The notes beneath the pieces are model-generated. The model had not been told where the DNA came from. It did no database searches and was given only the letters and a program-made list of their open reading frames with translations. The position numbers and the translations under genes are program-made. 64,000 nucleotides of DNA from CAYOYK01 sp964408185. Lineage in GTDB: Bacteria; Bacillota; Clostridia; Christensenellales; Aristaeellaceae. Of this stretch, positions 42,801 to 52,769 are shown in pieces; the stretch's first letter is position 1, and each line of letters opens with the position of its first letter. Where the stretch lies: the NCBI GenBank assembly GCA_964408185.1, contig CAYOYK010000008.1:1-64000 (forward strand). The letters run 5' to 3'.

Positions 42801-45800
42801 NNNNNNNNNNNNNNNNNNNNNNNNNNNNNNNNNNNNNNNNNNNNNNNNNNNNNNNNNNNNNNNCCCGAACGGCTCCACCGCGACGGCTGACGCTGGTTAC
42901 CACTTTGTCAACTGGACGAACAGCAACGGCGATGCCGTCGGCACGGACTTGTCCTTTACGCCTAGCAAGGGCACGGACGGCCTGTACGCTGCGGCCACCT
43001 ACACCGCCAACTTTGCCGAGGATAGCGCTGTGACCATCGCCTACGCGGCGACGACGGGCGGCTCCGTCAGCAGAGATAGCGAGACGGTCGCGCCCGCGAC
43101 GGGCAGCGCGAGCGGCTCCACCGCTGCTGCTGATTCCGGCTACGTGTTCGTCAACTGGACGAACGAGGCGAACCAGCAGGTCAGCGCGGTCTTGGCCTTC
43201 ACGCCCGGCAAGGACGCGACGAGCGGCCTCTACGAGGCGCAGACCTATACCGCTAACTTCGCAAAGCTGTACACGCTGTCCTACGTGTGGGCGGATCCCA
43301 CCGACGCGCCTTCGCTGCCCCTGCCCGGCGGCTCGACGAACGTGTACGGAACCACCTTCAAGCTGCCCTCCTTCACCGCAATCCCCGAAGGCTGGGAGTT
43401 TGAGGGCTGGTACATCCCGGATGATACGGGCGCGGCTGTAAAGCACGACCCGGATACCGATTACACGCTGACAGCCGATCAGACGGCGACCGGCGTATGG
43501 AACCGCAAGCAATATAAAGTAGAATACGAGTTTGTGGATGTAACGCCTATTGGCGCGACGCTTCCGCAGGAGACGCAGGTGAAGTATGGCTCGGCGGTGC
43601 CGCAGCCCGTGCCCACCGGCGAGGGCTACACCTTCGCGGGCTGGAAGCTGGAACGCAGCGACAGCGCGAGCTATGTAAGCGCCAATTATCTCATGCCTGC
43701 CGAGGACATCAAGCTCTATGGCTACTGGACGATCAACAGCCACGCAGTGACCTATGCGTACGACGCAACCGCTCCCGCTGGCGCGCCCGCTCTGCCGAGC
43801 GACGCGACGAAGGTGGGTACATTCGCCTATGGCGCCCCGCTGACCGTGGCTGACGAGCCCACCCTCGAAGGTTACACATTTGGCGGCTGGAGGTCCAGCG
43901 GCGTAACCCCGGCTGCTGACGGTACCTATGCCATGCCGGATAATGCTGTGAGCTTTATCGGCTCTTGGACAGCTATTGACTACAACGTCACGTACGAGTA
44001 CATCGGCGCTGTGCCCACGGGCGCGCCGACGACTCCCGCGAGCGCTGTTGCGCACATTGGCGATACGGTCGCGGTCGCGGCCAACCCGACCCTGACGGGC
44101 TACACATTCTCCGGCTGGACCACGGCTACGCCGGGCGTAACGGTCACGCAGGACGCGACCACGGGCGGCGATGTGTTTACCGCGCCCGCCTCCGATGTGG
44201 TCTTTACAGGCTCGTGGACGATCAACACCTATACCATCACCGTGACCTACGACGGCGATATGCCCGCTGCCTATCAGGGCGCGAGCAGCAGCTATCAGCG
44301 TGATTTCGGCGGCAGCATCACCATCAAGAAGCCGGCCGCTGTCGGGTTTTCGCTCCAGAACTATACCGATGCAAACGGCACGGTCTACGCTACCAGCTAT
44401 GTCAACAACAACGTGACCGCTGATGTGGCCTTGGTGGGCCATTGGACGCGCAACGCCTACAACGCGACGTTCTCGTATCGTGGCGACGTGCCGGCCAACG
44501 CGACCGATCCCTCCACGTACAACCACGCGAACGTGCCTTACCTGTCAAGCTTCGCCTTCGGGGCCGCTCCCACGGCGGAAGGCTTCACGTTTGACGGCTG
44601 GTATCGCATCAACAGCTTTGGCCAGCTTGGCACAATCAAGTACACCAGCGGCAGCTTCACCATGGGCAGCGCTGCGTGGGCCGGCAACGTAGACTTTGCC
44701 GGAACGTGGTCCCCGGTGCTGAACGGCATGAGCGTCATCGGCTCCGAGTCCGAGTACGACGGTCAGCCCCACGGCGTGTCCGTGAGCAACCTGACGACGG
44801 GCGATGCTGTCGAGTACAGGCAGCCGGATGGCAGCTGGTCCAGTACGCCCACTACACTGACCGATGCTGGCGCGATCACCGTGGAGGTGCGCGTCAAGCG
44901 CGCGGGCGTTGTGATCTACGGCAAGAAGGATAGCGGGGAGGGAACCAGCGCGACCGCGACCGTCAAGGTCACTAAGCGGCTGATCACCGTCACCGTTCCC
45001 AGCGGCAGCTTCAGCTTTAACGGGCAGACGCATACCGTATCCCTGAACCCGGCCGATTATCCTACGGATGCATTCGTTACCGTTGGCTCGCTGGTATCCG
45101 GCGAAACGCTGCAAGCGCTTACGGCACTTTCCGATAGCGCCACTGGCTTGTCCAGCAACCAGCGCGATACCGTCGGCTCCAACCCCATCCGGGTTAGCGC
45201 GCCGCAGATTGTCAAGACGAGCGGAGACTCCACCAAAAACTATCAGATTACGGTAATCCCCGGCGCGATCCAAGTGGGCTTGGGGACGGCCGTCGGACAG
45301 CCGACAAGCCTGACTGTCGTGTATGACGCAAAGGCGCACAGTCCGGCCGATACGACCGCTGTGTTTACCGCGCAGGAGTACGTGGGCGGCGTGGAAACCA
45401 CCGTTACGCTGAGTCCGAGCGGCTACGAGTACACAACGGCGAGCGAGTACGAAACCGACCCGACCACCGCGGTGTGGAACGCGGGCAAGCCTCAGTACAC
45501 CGACGCCGGCACCTATGCCATCTACGTCCGCATGACCGACGCGCGCTACGCCGCTGCCCCGGTCAAGCAAACGCTCATCATCGAGCAGCGCCGCGTGCTG
45601 GTATCGGTCGCCGATCAATCCGTGACCTACAACACGCTGCCGCAAACCGCTGCGTATGAAACCGAAAAGGACGACGGAAACGGCCGCGGCCTGCTGAGCG
45701 GGCACGCCCTGACGGCGGCGCTGCTGAACGGCACGCTGACCAACGTCGGCGCCACAACAGTCACCGTGGATACGGCCGCTACGACCATCCGCGACGCGAC

Positions 45801-47874
45801 GGGCGACGTAAAGAAGAACTACATCATCGAGACGACCCCCGGCACCTTTACGGTGCTGAGCGCTACGGGATCGACCGCCAGCGTGGCCGGGTATACCGGC
45901 GAGTATGACGGCAACTCCCACGGCTTGGGCACGCCTGTGCTGATCGACGCTCAAAACAACGTCATTCCCGCCTCTGAGATCACCTCCACCGTCTACAAGT
46001 GGACGGATAAGGACGGCGACCACTCGCACAACGTTTCGCCTGTGTTCACCAACGCGACGACCGCGCTGAACGCGGCCGGGGTCATCAAGGTCGAGGTGAC
46101 GATCAAGACTGTCAATTACGGCAGCCTGACCTGCACCGCCGAGGTGAAAATCACCCAGCGTCCGCTCAAGGTGACGCTGAGCCAGTACAATGGCGTGTAT
46201 GACGGGCAGGAGCATCCCATCACGGTCGCTGCCGTGGACGGTCTGCTGTCCGGCCATCAGCTCAGCGGCGGCGTGCAGGCGACCGATACCCGCGCGCAGG
46301 GCGACGAGCCGATCGACGTGGGCGTCTATACCGCAACGTACAAGAACCTGAGCGTCTCGGACAAGGCGAGCCATACCATCACCGATAACTACGCGCCGAC
46401 CATCGTCGACGGCCGCACGGTCATTACCACCCGTACAGTCCGCTTCGCGATCGACACCGTCTCCGTTACGTTCGACGGGCAGGAGCACCACGCTGTGGCC
46501 ACGCTGGGAACACAGGGGGCGAACGAGGGCTTTGTGAAGCGTGCCGGCCAAACGGACATGGAGAGCTTCACGCCTGTGCTTAGCGCGGCGGCCTCTCAGA
46601 CGTATGTGACGGGCGCAACCCCTGTGGACGCGACGGGCTATGACAACCTGCGCAATGGTGCGAAGCTGACGAACTACGCCCCCGTCACGACCTCCGGCTC
46701 CATTGAGATTCTGCGCCGCGATGTGACAATCACAGCGCCCAGCAGCGTTGCCGGGCAGTTCACCTATGACGGGACCGACCACTCGCTCAGCTTCGACGCT
46801 GCGACGGCGGTAGAGCCCTTCAACGCGCAAAGCAACACCGGGCTGCCGAACGGCTTCTCCGTGAGCGGCGTTGGCTTCCTGAACAACAGCAATGTGCGCA
46901 GGATAGACGGCACGCAGGCGGTGCAACTTGACCTCGGCCAAATGGTCGTGACGGGCGCAAACCTGCCCGCGGGCGTGAACGCCGCTGATCAGTTCAACTT
47001 CTCCACAAAGGACGGCGCGCTGACCGTCGATCAGGGTGCGATTCCCATTACGCTGAGCGTGGCGGGGACGTCCCACATGTTTGACGGCACGCCCCACACC
47101 ATCGATCCCGACGCGTATACACTGTCCGGCGGCGCGCTGGCAGGCACGAATTCCACGCTGACGGCGATGGCGACAAGCACAGCGATCACCGATGTGGGCT
47201 CCACGCCTACGGATATCGTAAACATCGTCATCAAGGACGGTACGGACGACGTTACCGCGAACTACGTCATCAGCAAGGACTGCAAGGATGTAGTGATCAC
47301 GAAGCGGCCGATCCTCTTCGCGGTTGTGCAGAGCAGCTATGTGTATGACGCGAGCGCCAAGTATGCCGCCGCGGTGGCCGGCGCTGTGAACGGCGTGGGC
47401 GGCCCGCTGAGCGGGACCTCCCTCCACGCGGTGCTGACGGGCGACGGACAGACGGCCGTGGGCAATTACAACGTCAGCTTCAACCAGCCCCTGACTTGGA
47501 TGGCGGACGCGGCCGGAAACGCCGTGGACATGAACAACTATGATGTAACTTGGGTTGGCAGCACGTTGAGCATTCGCCGCGCCACGGTACGCTATCGCGT
47601 CAACTACTACTACAACGGCGTACTGGATGCCGGGGCGACGCTGACCGTGACAGGCTTGGACGGCACCACCGTGGATGCGGTACCCTCCCGGATCCGCTCC
47701 GGCATGCGGCTGGATCGGGTCATGGGAACGCCGCTGACGCTGAGCTTCGGCCAGAACGACGGTGAGATCAACGTCTACTACGTGGGCCGTGGCACGCTGG
47801 AGCTGCTGGTGGATGTGGATACGCCTCTTGCCGGATCCATGCTGGGCGTCAACGTGGGCGACTGCATCGACTGA
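36839..47874 (+). CDS. Giant repeat-rich surface protein (InlB/MucBP/MBG-like repeats), interrupted by assembly gap
   Basis: One gene split by 100 N; at least about 3,626 residues. The N-terminal signal LMMLSACGLTDIVALADD offers both a lipobox (LSAC) and an ordinary cleavage site (ALA). Residues about 60-1520 hold repeats of the InlB B-repeat type (REGYTFDGWY; TLAGYTFGGWT) and MucBP-like units (YTVNYYQQNLSGGYDL). From 41421 a 243-bp/81-residue repeat array (TIAYAATTGG ... FVNWTN) spans the gap. More InlB-like repeats follow, then several MBG-like beta domains (YDGQEHPITV; DVGVYTATYKNLS). The C-terminus VDTPLAGSMLGVNVGDCID has no LPXTG or membrane helix. The frames on either side differ only because the N run is not the true length. 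Likely an adhesin. Confidence 0.85.
41421..43276 (+). repeat. 243-bp (81-residue) tandem repeat array
   Basis: Units start at 41421, 41664, 41907, 42150, 42393 and 42636 (exact 243-bp steps). After the gap the phase resumes at a nominal 42791 and 43034, the last unit more diverged. The units differ by scattered substitutions, for example SSSGES versus SRESET. Copy number is uncertain because of the gap. Confidence 0.92.
42764..42863. other. Assembly gap of exactly 100 N
   Basis: The 55 bases before the gap (42709-42763) are identical to the 55 bases after it (42864-42918). The true sequence is therefore either a 55-bp overlap (nothing missing) or 188 + 243n missing bases; 100 does not fit the repeat phase or the frame. 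Confidence 0.95.
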
Positions 47875-47885
47875 CGAACACAGGC

Positions 47886-47920
47886 AGGGAAGCGGTCAAC
47901 GCTTCCCTTTCCCTCCTTTT
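47886..47920 (+). terminator. Terminator of the giant surface protein
   Basis: 9-bp stem AGGGAAGCG (47886-47894) / CGCTTCCCT (47900-47908), loop of 5, then a T/C-rich tail. Confidence 0.75.
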
Positions 47921-47984
47921 ACACGATCATTACGGGGCGCGCAATAAGCCGCTTCCCTCGCGGCAAAACGGGAGGAACTGGAAC

Positions 47985-49832
47985 ATGAAGAGATTGCTGG
48001 CATTTTGTCTTGCTCTGCTGCTCGCGGTGGGCTGCGTACCTGCGCTGGCGCAGGAAGCGAAGCCGACCAAGCTGGTCATCGGCTCCAATACGGAGATGAG
48101 CGGCTGCTTCTTTACCGATCTATGGGGCAACAACGCCTCCGATATGGACGTGCGCGGTCTCATCCACGGGTACAGCACAGTGGCATGGATGAAGGGCGGC
48201 TCATATGCGCTGGATGAATCCGTTGTGACCGGGATGGTCACGCGGCTTAACAATCGAGGACAGAAGGTCTACGAGTTTACCCTGAACGATCAGCTGCTCT
48301 GGAGCGACGGCTCGCGCGTCACGGCCAAGGACTATGTGTTCTCCGTGCTGCTGCTCAACAGCCGGCAGCTTACGGCGCTGGGCGCGAGCGGCAGCGAGAT
48401 GGGTTACCTCGCCGGACAGCAGGCGTTTGCCTCCGGCGATGAGAAGGTGTTCTCCGGTGTGCGGCTGCTGGGCGATTACAGCTTCTCGCTGAGCGTGGAG
48501 GAAAGCTACCTGCCGTACTTTTACGAGCTGATGCTCGTTAATGTAACGCCCTATCCCATGGCCGCCATCGCTCCGGGCATTGACATCGCGGATGATGGCG
48601 ACGGCGCTTACTTTGTGGGCGATTTGACCGAGGAGCTTCTGCGCGCGACGATTCTGGACGAGACGACAGGGTATCTGAGCCATCCCGCGCCGACCTGCGG
48701 GCCGTATCGGCTGGTCAGCTATGACGCGCAGCAAAAAATCGCGCAGTTTGCCAAAAATCCCTATTATCAGGGCAACTTTGAGGGCCAGATTCCCGAAATG
48801 GAGGAGCTGGAGTTTCGCTCGATCCGCAACGAAGACATGCAGGCGGCCTTGGAGAGCGGAGAGGTGGATATTCTCAACAAGGTCGCGGACGGCGATGTGA
48901 TTACGCAGATGCTGGCGGCGGGGCAGAGCGGCTCCTTCAGCTCCATCAACTATGTGCGCGCGGGCTTCGGCTTCTTGGCGTTTGCCTGCGAGGATGAGGC
49001 GACCGGAGACGTCGCCGTGCGCAAGGCGATTGCAAAGTGCATAGATGCCGACGCGCTGTGCGCCGATGTGTTTCAGGGCTACGCGCTGCCTGTATACGGG
49101 TACTACGGCTTGGGGCAATGGATGACCTCCGTGGATTCCGAACGGCTTAGCGAGCTGAATCTGTATGGCTATGATCCGGACGGCGCTGTCCGGCTGCTGG
49201 TGGACAGCGGCTGGACACTGAACGAGCAGGGGCGCGATTTTGCCATCGGCACGGACGATGTGCGCTGCCGTAACGTGGACGGCGTGCTGGTGCCGCTGAC
49301 GATCCGCTGGGCCAAGGCCGACAACGCGGCCAACTCCGCCGCGCTGGAGACGATGCTCACAGCCGCCTCCGAGCGCTTGGGCTTCAAGCTGGAGATTACC
49401 GAGGTGTCATTCGCCGAGCTGCTGTCGCATTACTATCGGCAAACGGATCGCGCGTACAACCTGTTCAACCTGTCCACCAACTTCGACCATGTGTTTGATC
49501 CGTACAATACCTACAACACGGGCGACAGCTATCAGGGCGTGTACAATACGTCCGGTCTGAGCGATGAAAAGCTGATGGAGCTTGCGGACAGCATGCGCAA
49601 GACCGCCGCCGAGGATACGGACGGCTACTATGAGCGCTGGTTTGCCTTCCAGCAGCGCTGGGCCGAGCTGCTGCCCATGGCGCCGCTGTACTCCAACGTG
49701 TACTTTGATTTCTACCGCGGCGATTTGTACGGCTATGATATCAACAGCGATTGGGGCTGGTCCGCCTCCATCCTGTACGCCACGTTTACCGAGCCGGAGG
49801 CGTCCCCGGACGGAATGGTGATCGAGCCGTAA
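47985..49832 (+). CDS. Extracellular solute-binding protein, family 5 (oligopeptide type)
   Basis: 615 residues. The signal peptide includes AVGCVPALA, which allows lipid attachment at Cys or ordinary cleavage. The SBP_bac_5 pattern is clear: YEFTLNDQLLWSDGSRVTAKD, split by its usual conserved W-SDG-TA-D core, then TCGPYRLVSYDAQ, FAKNPYYQGN, VRKAIAKCIDADAL, RLLVDSGW and YNTGDSYQGVYN. Family members bind peptides or other solutes for ABC importers, but no permease or ATPase gene is next to it. GGGAGGA precedes ATG 47985. A terminator lies on each side, so it is a single-gene unit. Confidence 0.9.
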   Translation: MKRLLAFCLALLLAVGCVPALAQEAKPTKLVIGSNTEMSGCFFTDLWGNNASDMDVRGLIHGYSTVAWMKGGSYALDESVVTGMVTRLNNRGQKVYEFTLNDQLLWSDGSRVTAKDYVFSVLLLNSRQLTALGASGSEMGYLAGQQAFASGDEKVFSGVRLLGDYSFSLSVEESYLPYFYELMLVNVTPYPMAAIAPGIDIADDGDGAYFVGDLTEELLRATILDETTGYLSHPAPTCGPYRLVSYDAQQKIAQFAKNPYYQGNFEGQIPEMEELEFRSIRNEDMQAALESGEVDILNKVADGDVITQMLAAGQSGSFSSINYVRAGFGFLAFACEDEATGDVAVRKAIAKCIDADALCADVFQGYALPVYGYYGLGQWMTSVDSERLSELNLYGYDPDGAVRLLVDSGWTLNEQGRDFAIGTDDVRCRNVDGVLVPLTIRWAKADNAANSAALETMLTAASERLGFKLEITEVSFAELLSHYYRQTDRAYNLFNLSTNFDHVFDPYNTYNTGDSYQGVYNTSGLSDEKLMELADSMRKTAAEDTDGYYERWFAFQQRWAELLPMAPLYSNVYFDFYRGDLYGYDINSDWGWSASILYATFTEPEASPDGMVIEP

Positions 49833-49851
49833 CTAACGCTTGCCAACACAG

Positions 49852-49881
49852 AAGGCCGGGTGCGATTTCGCGCCCGGCTTT
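49852..49881 (+). terminator. Terminator of the solute-binding protein gene
   Basis: 10-bp stem GCCGGGTGCG (49855-49864) / CGCGCCCGGC (49869-49878) with one wobble, loop of 4, flanked by AAG and TTT. Confidence 0.75.
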
Positions 49882-49907
49882 ACTTGTACGGTCGAATATG
49901 GTATACT
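49879..49907 (+). promoter_or_regulatory. Promoter of the GNAT pair
   Basis: TTTACT (49879-49884), 17-nt spacer, TATACT (49902-49907) preceded by TGG (extended -10). Confidence 0.6.
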
Positions 49908-49950
49908 GCACCTATCATGGACAGCGGCCTTGGCCGCTAAGGAGTAGGGT

Positions 49951-50478
49951 ATGATGTTGGGCAACCAGGTCTCGCTACGCAAGATCACATCGGCGGATAC
50001 GGCCAACGTTGTGCGCTGGCGCAATAACCCCAGCGTGCGGGAGCGCTTTATGCAGCAGGAGCTGTTCACCGTGGAGAGCCACGAGGAGTGGCTGCGCACG
50101 CAGGTGGAGCCGGGGCACGTGGCGCAGTTTATCATTGTGGAAAACGAAACCGGCCGGGACATTGGCTCCACTTTCCTACGGGACATTGATCCCGTCAACC
50201 ATAAGGCGGAAATCGGCTGCTTCATTGGCGAGCAGATTGCGCGCGGACGCGGCATCGGCCCCGAATCGACCATTCGCACGATCGACTACGGCTTCCGCGA
50301 GCTGGGGCTGCACCGCGTCTATTGCCGCGTGCTGTCCGATAACATCATCTCCATGCACTCCGCCCTCAAGAGCGGACTGGTGCAGGAGGGGTACTTTCAC
50401 GACTATGTTTGCATTAACGGCGAGTACCGGGATATTATGTTTTTTGGCATCGTAAACACCGGCAAACCGTTGATTTAA
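49951..50478 (+). CDS. GNAT N-acetyltransferase (RimJ/RimL-like), copy 1
   Basis: 175 residues. Acetyl-CoA-dependent acetyltransferase; the pyrophosphate loop is QIARGRGIGPES, preceded by the acidic strand AEIGCFIGE. The N-terminus LRKITSADTANVVRWRNNP resembles RimJ/RimL and PseH-type sugar acetyltransferases. AAGGAG lies before ATG 49951 (a second ATG is at 49954). Copy 2 starts 18 nt after its stop and has the same length. Acceptor unknown. Confidence 0.88.
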   Translation: MMLGNQVSLRKITSADTANVVRWRNNPSVRERFMQQELFTVESHEEWLRTQVEPGHVAQFIIVENETGRDIGSTFLRDIDPVNHKAEIGCFIGEQIARGRGIGPESTIRTIDYGFRELGLHRVYCRVLSDNIISMHSALKSGLVQEGYFHDYVCINGEYRDIMFFGIVNTGKPLI

Positions 50479-50496
50479 TTGGAAAGGCGGATACAT

Positions 50497-51024
50497 ATGC
50501 TTGAGAATGAACGGGTGATCCTGCGGGATATCGCCTCTTCCGATACGCCGAATATCGTGCGCTGGCGCAATATGCCCAGCGTGCGGGAACGCTTTATGCA
50601 GCAGGAGCTGTTCACTGTGGAGAGCCACGAGGAGTGGCTGCGCGCGCAGGTGAAAACGGGACACGTGCGCCAGTTTATCATTGTGGAAAAAGCAAACGGG
50701 CAAGACATCGGCTCCGCCTTTCTGCGTGATATCGACAACCAGAACCACCGCGCGGAAATCGGCATTTTTATCGGCGAGGAGAATGCGCGCAGCCGCGGCA
50801 TCGGCGTGGCAACCGTGAAGCTGATGACCGAGTACGGCTTTCAGGAGATGAAGCTCCACCGTATTTTCGCGCGCATTCTGGCCGATAACCCCGCGTCCTT
50901 GCATTGCTTTGAGAAGGCGGGCTACATGCGCGAGTGCTACTGCCATGACGACGTGATGATTAACGGGCTGTACCGGGACATCGTATTTATGGCGAAGCTC
51001 TCGCCGTACGCCAAGGCAGAGTAA
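50497..51024 (+). CDS. GNAT N-acetyltransferase (RimJ/RimL-like), copy 2
   Basis: 175 residues, a tandem paralogue of the preceding gene. The stretch RERFMQQELFTVESHEEWLR is identical in both, while the C-terminal halves differ much more. The acetyl-CoA loop reads ENARSRGIGVAT. ATG 50497 was chosen over an in-frame TTG at 50479 because GGAAAGG (50481-50487) is placed for it. A terminator follows. Confidence 0.88.
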   Translation: MLENERVILRDIASSDTPNIVRWRNMPSVRERFMQQELFTVESHEEWLRAQVKTGHVRQFIIVEKANGQDIGSAFLRDIDNQNHRAEIGIFIGEENARSRGIGVATVKLMTEYGFQEMKLHRIFARILADNPASLHCFEKAGYMRECYCHDDVMINGLYRDIVFMAKLSPYAKAE

Positions 51025-51032
51025 CCCACCGG

Positions 51033-51054
51033 GCCGCGGAATGCCGCGGCTTTT
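51033..51054 (+). terminator. Terminator of the GNAT pair
   Basis: 7-bp stem GCCGCGG (51033-51039) / CCGCGGC (51044-51050), loop of 4, then TTTT. Confidence 0.75.
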
Positions 51055-51088
51055 CGCATGCGGCGACGATCAAAAGGGGGCGTTTGCT

Positions 51089-51916
51089 ATGGACCAGTCC
51101 GAGGAACGGCGCGTCATCCGCGTAACGGTTTTCAACGAGGACGTGCAGGAGCATTGGGACGAGACGATCGACCCCGCGTGGAGCGTGGCGGAACGCGCGC
51201 AGCTTGCGCAGATCGCGCGCGAGGTCCGCAGGGTACACCCGTTGGGCATCCATGGCACGCTGAAGGCGCTGCTGGAAACGCAGCCGGATCTCCGCGTGCG
51301 CGTGGCGACGCTTTCCATGCCGGAATGCGGCCTGTCGGAGGAGGTCCTCGCCGATACCGACGTGCTGCTGTGGTGGTCGCATGTGGCGCATGATCGTGTG
51401 CCGGACGAGGTCGCGGCTCGCGTACAGCAGCATGTGCTGCGCAGCATGGGCTTTCTGCCGCTGCATTCCTCGCACCTGTGCAAGCCCATGAGGCTCCTCT
51501 TGGGTACCTCCTGTACGCTGTGCTGGCGTGAGGGCGATTTTTGCCGGGTGTGGACGCTCTCGCCGTCGCATCCCATCGCGGCGGGCGTGCCGGAGAGCTT
51601 TGAGCTGCCTGAGGAAGAGATGTACGGCGAGTTCTTTGATATTCCGCAGCCGGACGAGCTTGTGTTTGCAAGCTGGTTTCGCGGCGGGGAGCTGTTCCGC
51701 TCCGGCTGCGTGTTCCGGCGGGGCTACGGCCGCATTTTCTACTTCCAGCCGGGCCACGAGACCAATGGCTCCTATTTCAACGAGCATGTGCGGCGGATCC
51801 TCCTCAACGCGGTGCGCTGGCTGGCCCCGGAGCGTCGCGCTGACAAGCTGTCGTGCCCGCACGCCGCCGTATCGCCGGAGGAGCATGCGCGAGGCGGGAC
51901 GGAGAACGAGCTCTGA
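51089..51916 (+). CDS. ThuA-like (glutamine amidotransferase-like fold) protein
   Basis: 275 residues. ThuA family features: an early VTVFNED strand, a central TDVLLWWSHVAHDRVPDEVA, GFLPLHSSHLCKPMRLLLG and a C-terminal GYGRIFYFQPGHETNGSYFN. ThuA proteins occur in trehalose and other sugar catabolism loci, function unsettled. ATG 51089 has AAGGGGG (51074-51080) 8 nt upstream; the frame extends further but without a start signal. The next gene, 38 nt downstream, encodes a secreted protein. Confidence 0.85.
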   Translation: MDQSEERRVIRVTVFNEDVQEHWDETIDPAWSVAERAQLAQIAREVRRVHPLGIHGTLKALLETQPDLRVRVATLSMPECGLSEEVLADTDVLLWWSHVAHDRVPDEVAARVQQHVLRSMGFLPLHSSHLCKPMRLLLGTSCTLCWREGDFCRVWTLSPSHPIAAGVPESFELPEEEMYGEFFDIPQPDELVFASWFRGGELFRSGCVFRRGYGRIFYFQPGHETNGSYFNEHVRRILLNAVRWLAPERRADKLSCPHAAVSPEEHARGGTENEL

Positions 51917-51954
51917 TTCGTTGTATCAGGGAGATCGACAAAGGAGGTACCAGA

Positions 51955-52482
51955 ATGAAACGCTTGACTGCTCTTTTGACAGCGCTGCTGCTGCTGGCGC
52001 TTTTCCTGCCCGCGTTGGCGCAGACCGCCGAGGGCGAGCCGCTTCCGGCTCCCGATGCGGTGGCGCAAAGCGCGCTGGGCTACACCATGAAGTACGACGC
52101 GGAGCGCTTTGCCTTTACCGCAGGCACGGACGCGAGCGCGCCCGTGGACGTTTTCCTGTGGAACGGCCAAATGGAGGGCTATCCGCGCGTATTCCTGAGC
52201 GTCAGCCTGCTGAACGGCTTTACGGCCGAGAACGCTGTCGCCGGGCTGAAGCTCCAAGCCGGTTCGGACGGAGAGGATGGCACGATGCAGGTTGCCGGGC
52301 AGAGCTGTCCCACATTCCTGTTCAGCGAGGGAACCGATTACGACAGCCGCGTTTGCAGCTATGTCTGCCTGCCGCACGGGGCGGATACGCTGCTGATTGA
52401 GATGGACTGGTTTGTGGAGGCTCAGGAGGGCGTCGCACCGCGCATGTACGCCATGCTGGAGACCTTTGCGCTGACGGAATAA
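51955..52482 (+). CDS. Small secreted protein of unknown function
   Basis: 175 residues. Clear signal peptide (about 1-20, LLLLALFLPALA, then QTAEG). The mature part is about 150 residues of alternating beta strands with two Cys (SCPTFLF, SRVCSYVCLP); no family recognised. Perfect AAAGGAGG (51940-51947) before ATG 51955. A strong bidirectional terminator follows. Confidence 0.75.
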   Translation: MKRLTALLTALLLLALFLPALAQTAEGEPLPAPDAVAQSALGYTMKYDAERFAFTAGTDASAPVDVFLWNGQMEGYPRVFLSVSLLNGFTAENAVAGLKLQAGSDGEDGTMQVAGQSCPTFLFSEGTDYDSRVCSYVCLPHGADTLLIEMDWFVEAQEGVAPRMYAMLETFALTE

Positions 52483-52495
52483 ACGACCTCACAAC

Positions 52496-52534
52496 AACGC
52501 AGGGCGATGAAGCATCACTTCATCGCCCTGCGTT
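52496..52534. terminator. Bidirectional terminator
   Basis: 17-bp perfect stem (52496-52512 with 52518-52534), loop of 5, between convergent genes. Confidence 0.9.
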
Positions 52535-52541
52535 TGTTTAC

Positions 52542-52769
52542 TTACTGCGCGTTCGGGGAAGCGCCGCTGTCGGCGGCTTCAAACAGCGTGCAGCCCATGG
52601 CGCGAAACTCGTCGATCTTGCGGCGCAGCTCGGCCTCCGTGACCTCATAGCGCTTGGACATGCAGCGGATGCACAGGTAGCGCTTGGTGGCCCGGTTGAT
52701 GAGCTTTTTGCTCAGAGCGATCTCGTCCGGGGTTACGGGCGCGCCGCAGGTATCGCAGCGGTCATCCAC
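52542..52769 (-). CDS. 75-residue zinc-ribbon protein
   Basis: Two Cys pairs, CDTCG near the N-terminus and CIRC mid-protein, should bind one zinc; they are followed by a helical tail VTEAELRRKIDEFRAMGC. It resembles small uncharacterised Bacillota proteins of this pattern. GTG 52767-52769 is the likely start (GGAG upstream); it overlaps the end of the alpha-galactosidase gene. The frame upstream is antisense-free but lies inside that gene. Confidence 0.7.
   Translation of the reverse strand: MDDRCDTCGAPVTPDEIALSKKLINRATKRYLCIRCMSKRYEVTEAELRRKIDEFRAMGCTLFEAADSGASPNAQ

Noticed and set aside
42763..43033. Apparent frameshift or premature stop in the giant gene
   Set aside because: Produced only by the arbitrary 100 N; removing the shared 55-mer or filling by repeat phase restores the frame.
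41421..43276. CRISPR or mobile-element repeats
   Set aside because: The repeats are in-frame protein repeats inside one coding sequence.
40586..47427. Long minus-strand frames opposite the giant surface protein
   Set aside because: Mirror of the repeat-rich coding strand (repetitive Arg/Ala/Gly), no start signals.
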